Source: Bacteroidales bacterium KHT7 (GTDB lineage: Bacteria; Bacteroidota; Bacteroidia; Bacteroidales; Bacteroidaceae). From it: a stretch of 64,000 bases of DNA. Each line of letters begins with the position of its first letter. Position 1 is the stretch's first letter. Below are positions 62,494 through 64,000 of the stretch, one piece after another. The notes beneath the pieces are model-generated. The model had not been told where the DNA came from, did no database searches, and saw nothing but the letters and a program-made list of their open reading frames with translations. Position numbers and translations under genes: made by a program. Location: assembly GCA_900102385.1 (NCBI GenBank), contig FNBQ01000001.1, positions 175,062-239,061 on the forward strand. Reading direction: 5' to 3'.

Positions 62494-63744
62494 ATGAAAA
62501 TAAGACTTATTATCCTGAGTTTTCTCCAGTTTGCAATCTGGGGAGCGTACCTCACATCAATGGGAGGTTATCTGGCAAGTGTCGGAATCGGCGCAAACAT
62601 AGGCTGGTTTTACTCGGCACAAGGTTTTGTATCAATATTTATGCCGGCTATCATCGGTATTGCTGCCGACAGATGGGTTCAGGCACAGAAGATGCTTAGT
62701 TTCTGCCACCTTGTGTCTACGTTGTGCATGCTCACGGTTGGCTATCTGGGCATGACCTACGGCGAGAACGTAACCTTCGGGCAACTCTTCCCTGTCTATA
62801 CGGTTGGAATTGCATTCTACATGCCTACCCTCGCCCTGAGCAACTCTGTTTCGTACAACGCGCTCGAAAAGTCGGGGCTCGACACGGTTGCCGAGTTTCC
62901 GAGCATCCGAATCTTTGGAACCATCGGCTTCATCGTTTCCATGTGGATTGTCGATTTCACTCACCTTGCAACATCATACTGGCAGTTTTTCATAAGCGCG
63001 GCTTGGGGATTGCTGATGGCGGTCTACTCGCTTACCATGCCTAAGTGCCCAACAAAGCCTGCCGGCGAGAACAAGAGTCTGAAGGAGGCTCTCGGACTGG
63101 ATGCTTTCTTCCTGTTCAAGCAGCCACGCATGGCTATGTTCTTCATCTTCTCTATGCTGCTGGGCGTTTGCCTGCAGATTACCAACGGATACGCATCGCC
63201 GTTCATTCAGAGTTTTGCAGCCGACGCCAACTATGCCGGATGCTACTTTGTTGAACATGCCAACCTGCTTATCTCGCTTTCGCAGATGAGCGAGACGTTC
63301 TGCATCCTGCTCATACCGTTCTTCATGAAGCGTTACGGCATCAAGACTATCATGCTCATTGCCATGCTTGCATGGGTTTGCCGCTTCGGCTTCTTTGCCG
63401 TCGGAAATCCTTCTATGTCGGGCGTTGGATTACTCATCATCTCTATGATTGTCTACGGCGTGGCGTTCGACTTCTTCAACATCAGCGGTTCGTTGTTCGT
63501 CGACCGCGAGACGGCTCACGACATCCGTTCAAGTGCTCAGGGCTTGTTCATGCTCATGACAAACGGTCTGGGCGCAGGTCTTGGAATGATTGCCGCGCAG
63601 TTGGTTGTTAATAGTTACACAACAAACGAGGGCAACTATCAGGTTGGCGAATGGTCTACCGTATGGTTCATCTTTGCTGCATACGCACTTGCCGTAAGCG
63701 TTTTGTTCGCACTTCTGTTCAAAGACAGCAAGGAGAGCAAGTAA
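62494..63744 (+). CDS. nupG: NupG-type nucleoside:H+ symporter (MFS)
   Basis: 416 residues from the ATG at 62494, nearly the length of Escherichia coli NupG (418). The similarity to NupG is strong and visible along the whole length: ILSFLQFAIWGAYLTSMG, FPSIRIFGTIGFI, LGLDAFFLFK, MAMFFIFSMLLG, SMIVYGVAFDFFNISGS and RSSAQGLFMLMTNGLGAG. Twelve membrane segments are expected. It imports purine and pyrimidine nucleosides across the inner membrane by proton symport. It is divergent from the secreted EEP nuclease gene, and the two share a 146-base region with promoters on both strands, which suggests a joint role in nucleic acid salvage. Confidence 0.93.
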   Translation: MKIRLIILSFLQFAIWGAYLTSMGGYLASVGIGANIGWFYSAQGFVSIFMPAIIGIAADRWVQAQKMLSFCHLVSTLCMLTVGYLGMTYGENVTFGQLFPVYTVGIAFYMPTLALSNSVSYNALEKSGLDTVAEFPSIRIFGTIGFIVSMWIVDFTHLATSYWQFFISAAWGLLMAVYSLTMPKCPTKPAGENKSLKEALGLDAFFLFKQPRMAMFFIFSMLLGVCLQITNGYASPFIQSFAADANYAGCYFVEHANLLISLSQMSETFCILLIPFFMKRYGIKTIMLIAMLAWVCRFGFFAVGNPSMSGVGLLIISMIVYGVAFDFFNISGSLFVDRETAHDIRSSAQGLFMLMTNGLGAGLGMIAAQLVVNSYTTNEGNYQVGEWSTVWFIFAAYALAVSVLFALLFKDSKESK

Positions 63745-63768
63745 GACATCAGTTTTTTACAGATATAG

Positions 63769-63806
63769 GGCTTCGCTATTTTTTTCGGATAGCGAAGCCT
63801 TTTTTT
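63769..63806 (+). terminator. Terminator of nupG
   Basis: GGCTTCGCTA / TAGCGAAGCC stem with an 11-base loop and a run of seven T residues, 24 bases after the stop. Confidence 0.9.
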
Positions 63807-63905
63807 GTGCTTTAGAGAGAATTTTGAGAATCCTCAAAGCAGTTAAGGACTCATACAGGATAATTACAATAAGAAATATCCTTTTAGTAAATACAAAATA
63901 GTGGG

Positions 63906-63935
63906 AAGGTACGTCCAAGGTACGTCCAAGGTACG
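63906..63935. repeat. Short tandem repeat, 11-base unit
   Basis: AAGGTACGTCC occurs twice in direct succession and is followed by a partial third copy AAGGTACG. The 190 bases from the nupG terminator to the window end hold no credible gene. Confidence 0.8.
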
Positions 63936-64000
63936 ATGAAGCAACATTAAGGGTATGTTCAAGGAAGCCAGAAGGAAGTAGGTAGCAAGATAGTAGCAAG

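Noticed and set aside
63757..63999. An 80-residue minus-strand open frame at the window end
   Set aside because: Its C-terminal codons are the nupG terminator hairpin and its N-terminus is the tandem repeat; no support as a gene.
1..64000. CRISPR arrays, insertion sequences, prophage, rRNA, riboswitches
   Set aside because: I looked for spaced direct repeats, transposase or integrase motifs and conserved RNA leaders and found none that I could support by eye.

Overview
The window looks like a chromosomal segment of a Bacteroidota bacterium, most likely a gut or rumen member of the Prevotellaceae. Three things support this. Paired SusC/SusD genes are present. There are many signal-peptidase-II lipoproteins with acidic residues after the cysteine. 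Promoters of the TTTG-N19/20-TAnnTTTG type, typical of this phylum, recur in front of many genes. The family and genus placement is inference; no rRNA gene is in the window.

Layout. (1) 1-6017, minus strand, AT-rich: the end of a surface-polysaccharide cluster with an O-antigen polymerase-like membrane protein, a GT2 and a GT4 glycosyltransferase, an SDR sugar reductase/epimerase, and a thiamine-diphosphate enzyme cut by the window edge. A tRNA-Phe with its own promoter and terminator marks the boundary (6484-6645). (2) 6709-13734: the envelope pair TamL (lipidated TamA/BamA-type barrel) and TamB. (3) 13858-22639: housekeeping and small accessory genes: a lipoprotein cyclophilin, an M16 peptidase, an AT-rich phospholipase-D-fold gene that looks acquired, a CobW GTPase with a very long His/Asp metal-binding linker, a His-rich secreted ricin-type lectin, a C_GCAxxG_C_C protein, a phytase-like phosphatase, a secreted regulatory-domain protein and a nitroreductase. 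(4) 22746-31019: a GH43-GH28 fusion enzyme, then hemW, a fimbrillin-like lipoprotein, glmM and a DUF4827 lipoprotein in one minus-strand operon, then nrnA.

(5) 31105-51445 is a xylan utilisation locus. One minus-strand operon carries susC, susD, a surface glycan-binding lipoprotein and a GH10-like lipoprotein. A second carries a GPH sugar symporter, a cytoplasmic GH43 and a GH67 alpha-glucuronidase. A divergent exported GH43 follows on the plus strand, and a large GH142/DUF4450-like protein lies beyond it. The GH10-like protein has lost the acid/base glutamate and other signature residues, so it may bind xylan rather than cut it. A metallopeptidase homologue with a broken HExxH motif is translationally coupled to the exported GH43.

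(6) 51619-63744 is the most unusual part. A minus-strand operon encodes a TonB-dependent receptor, a DUF5689 lipoprotein, a multidomain lipoprotein with an OB-fold-like segment, and a DNA/RNA non-specific endonuclease lipoprotein. Upstream lie a secreted endonuclease/exonuclease/phosphatase-family protein and a divergent NupG-type nucleoside symporter. Together these read as a locus for capturing and importing extracellular nucleic acid, built like a polysaccharide utilisation locus. An Oar-like TonB receptor follows under its own promoter. The window ends with a terminator and a short tandem repeat. No CRISPR array, phage, insertion sequence or rRNA gene was seen.
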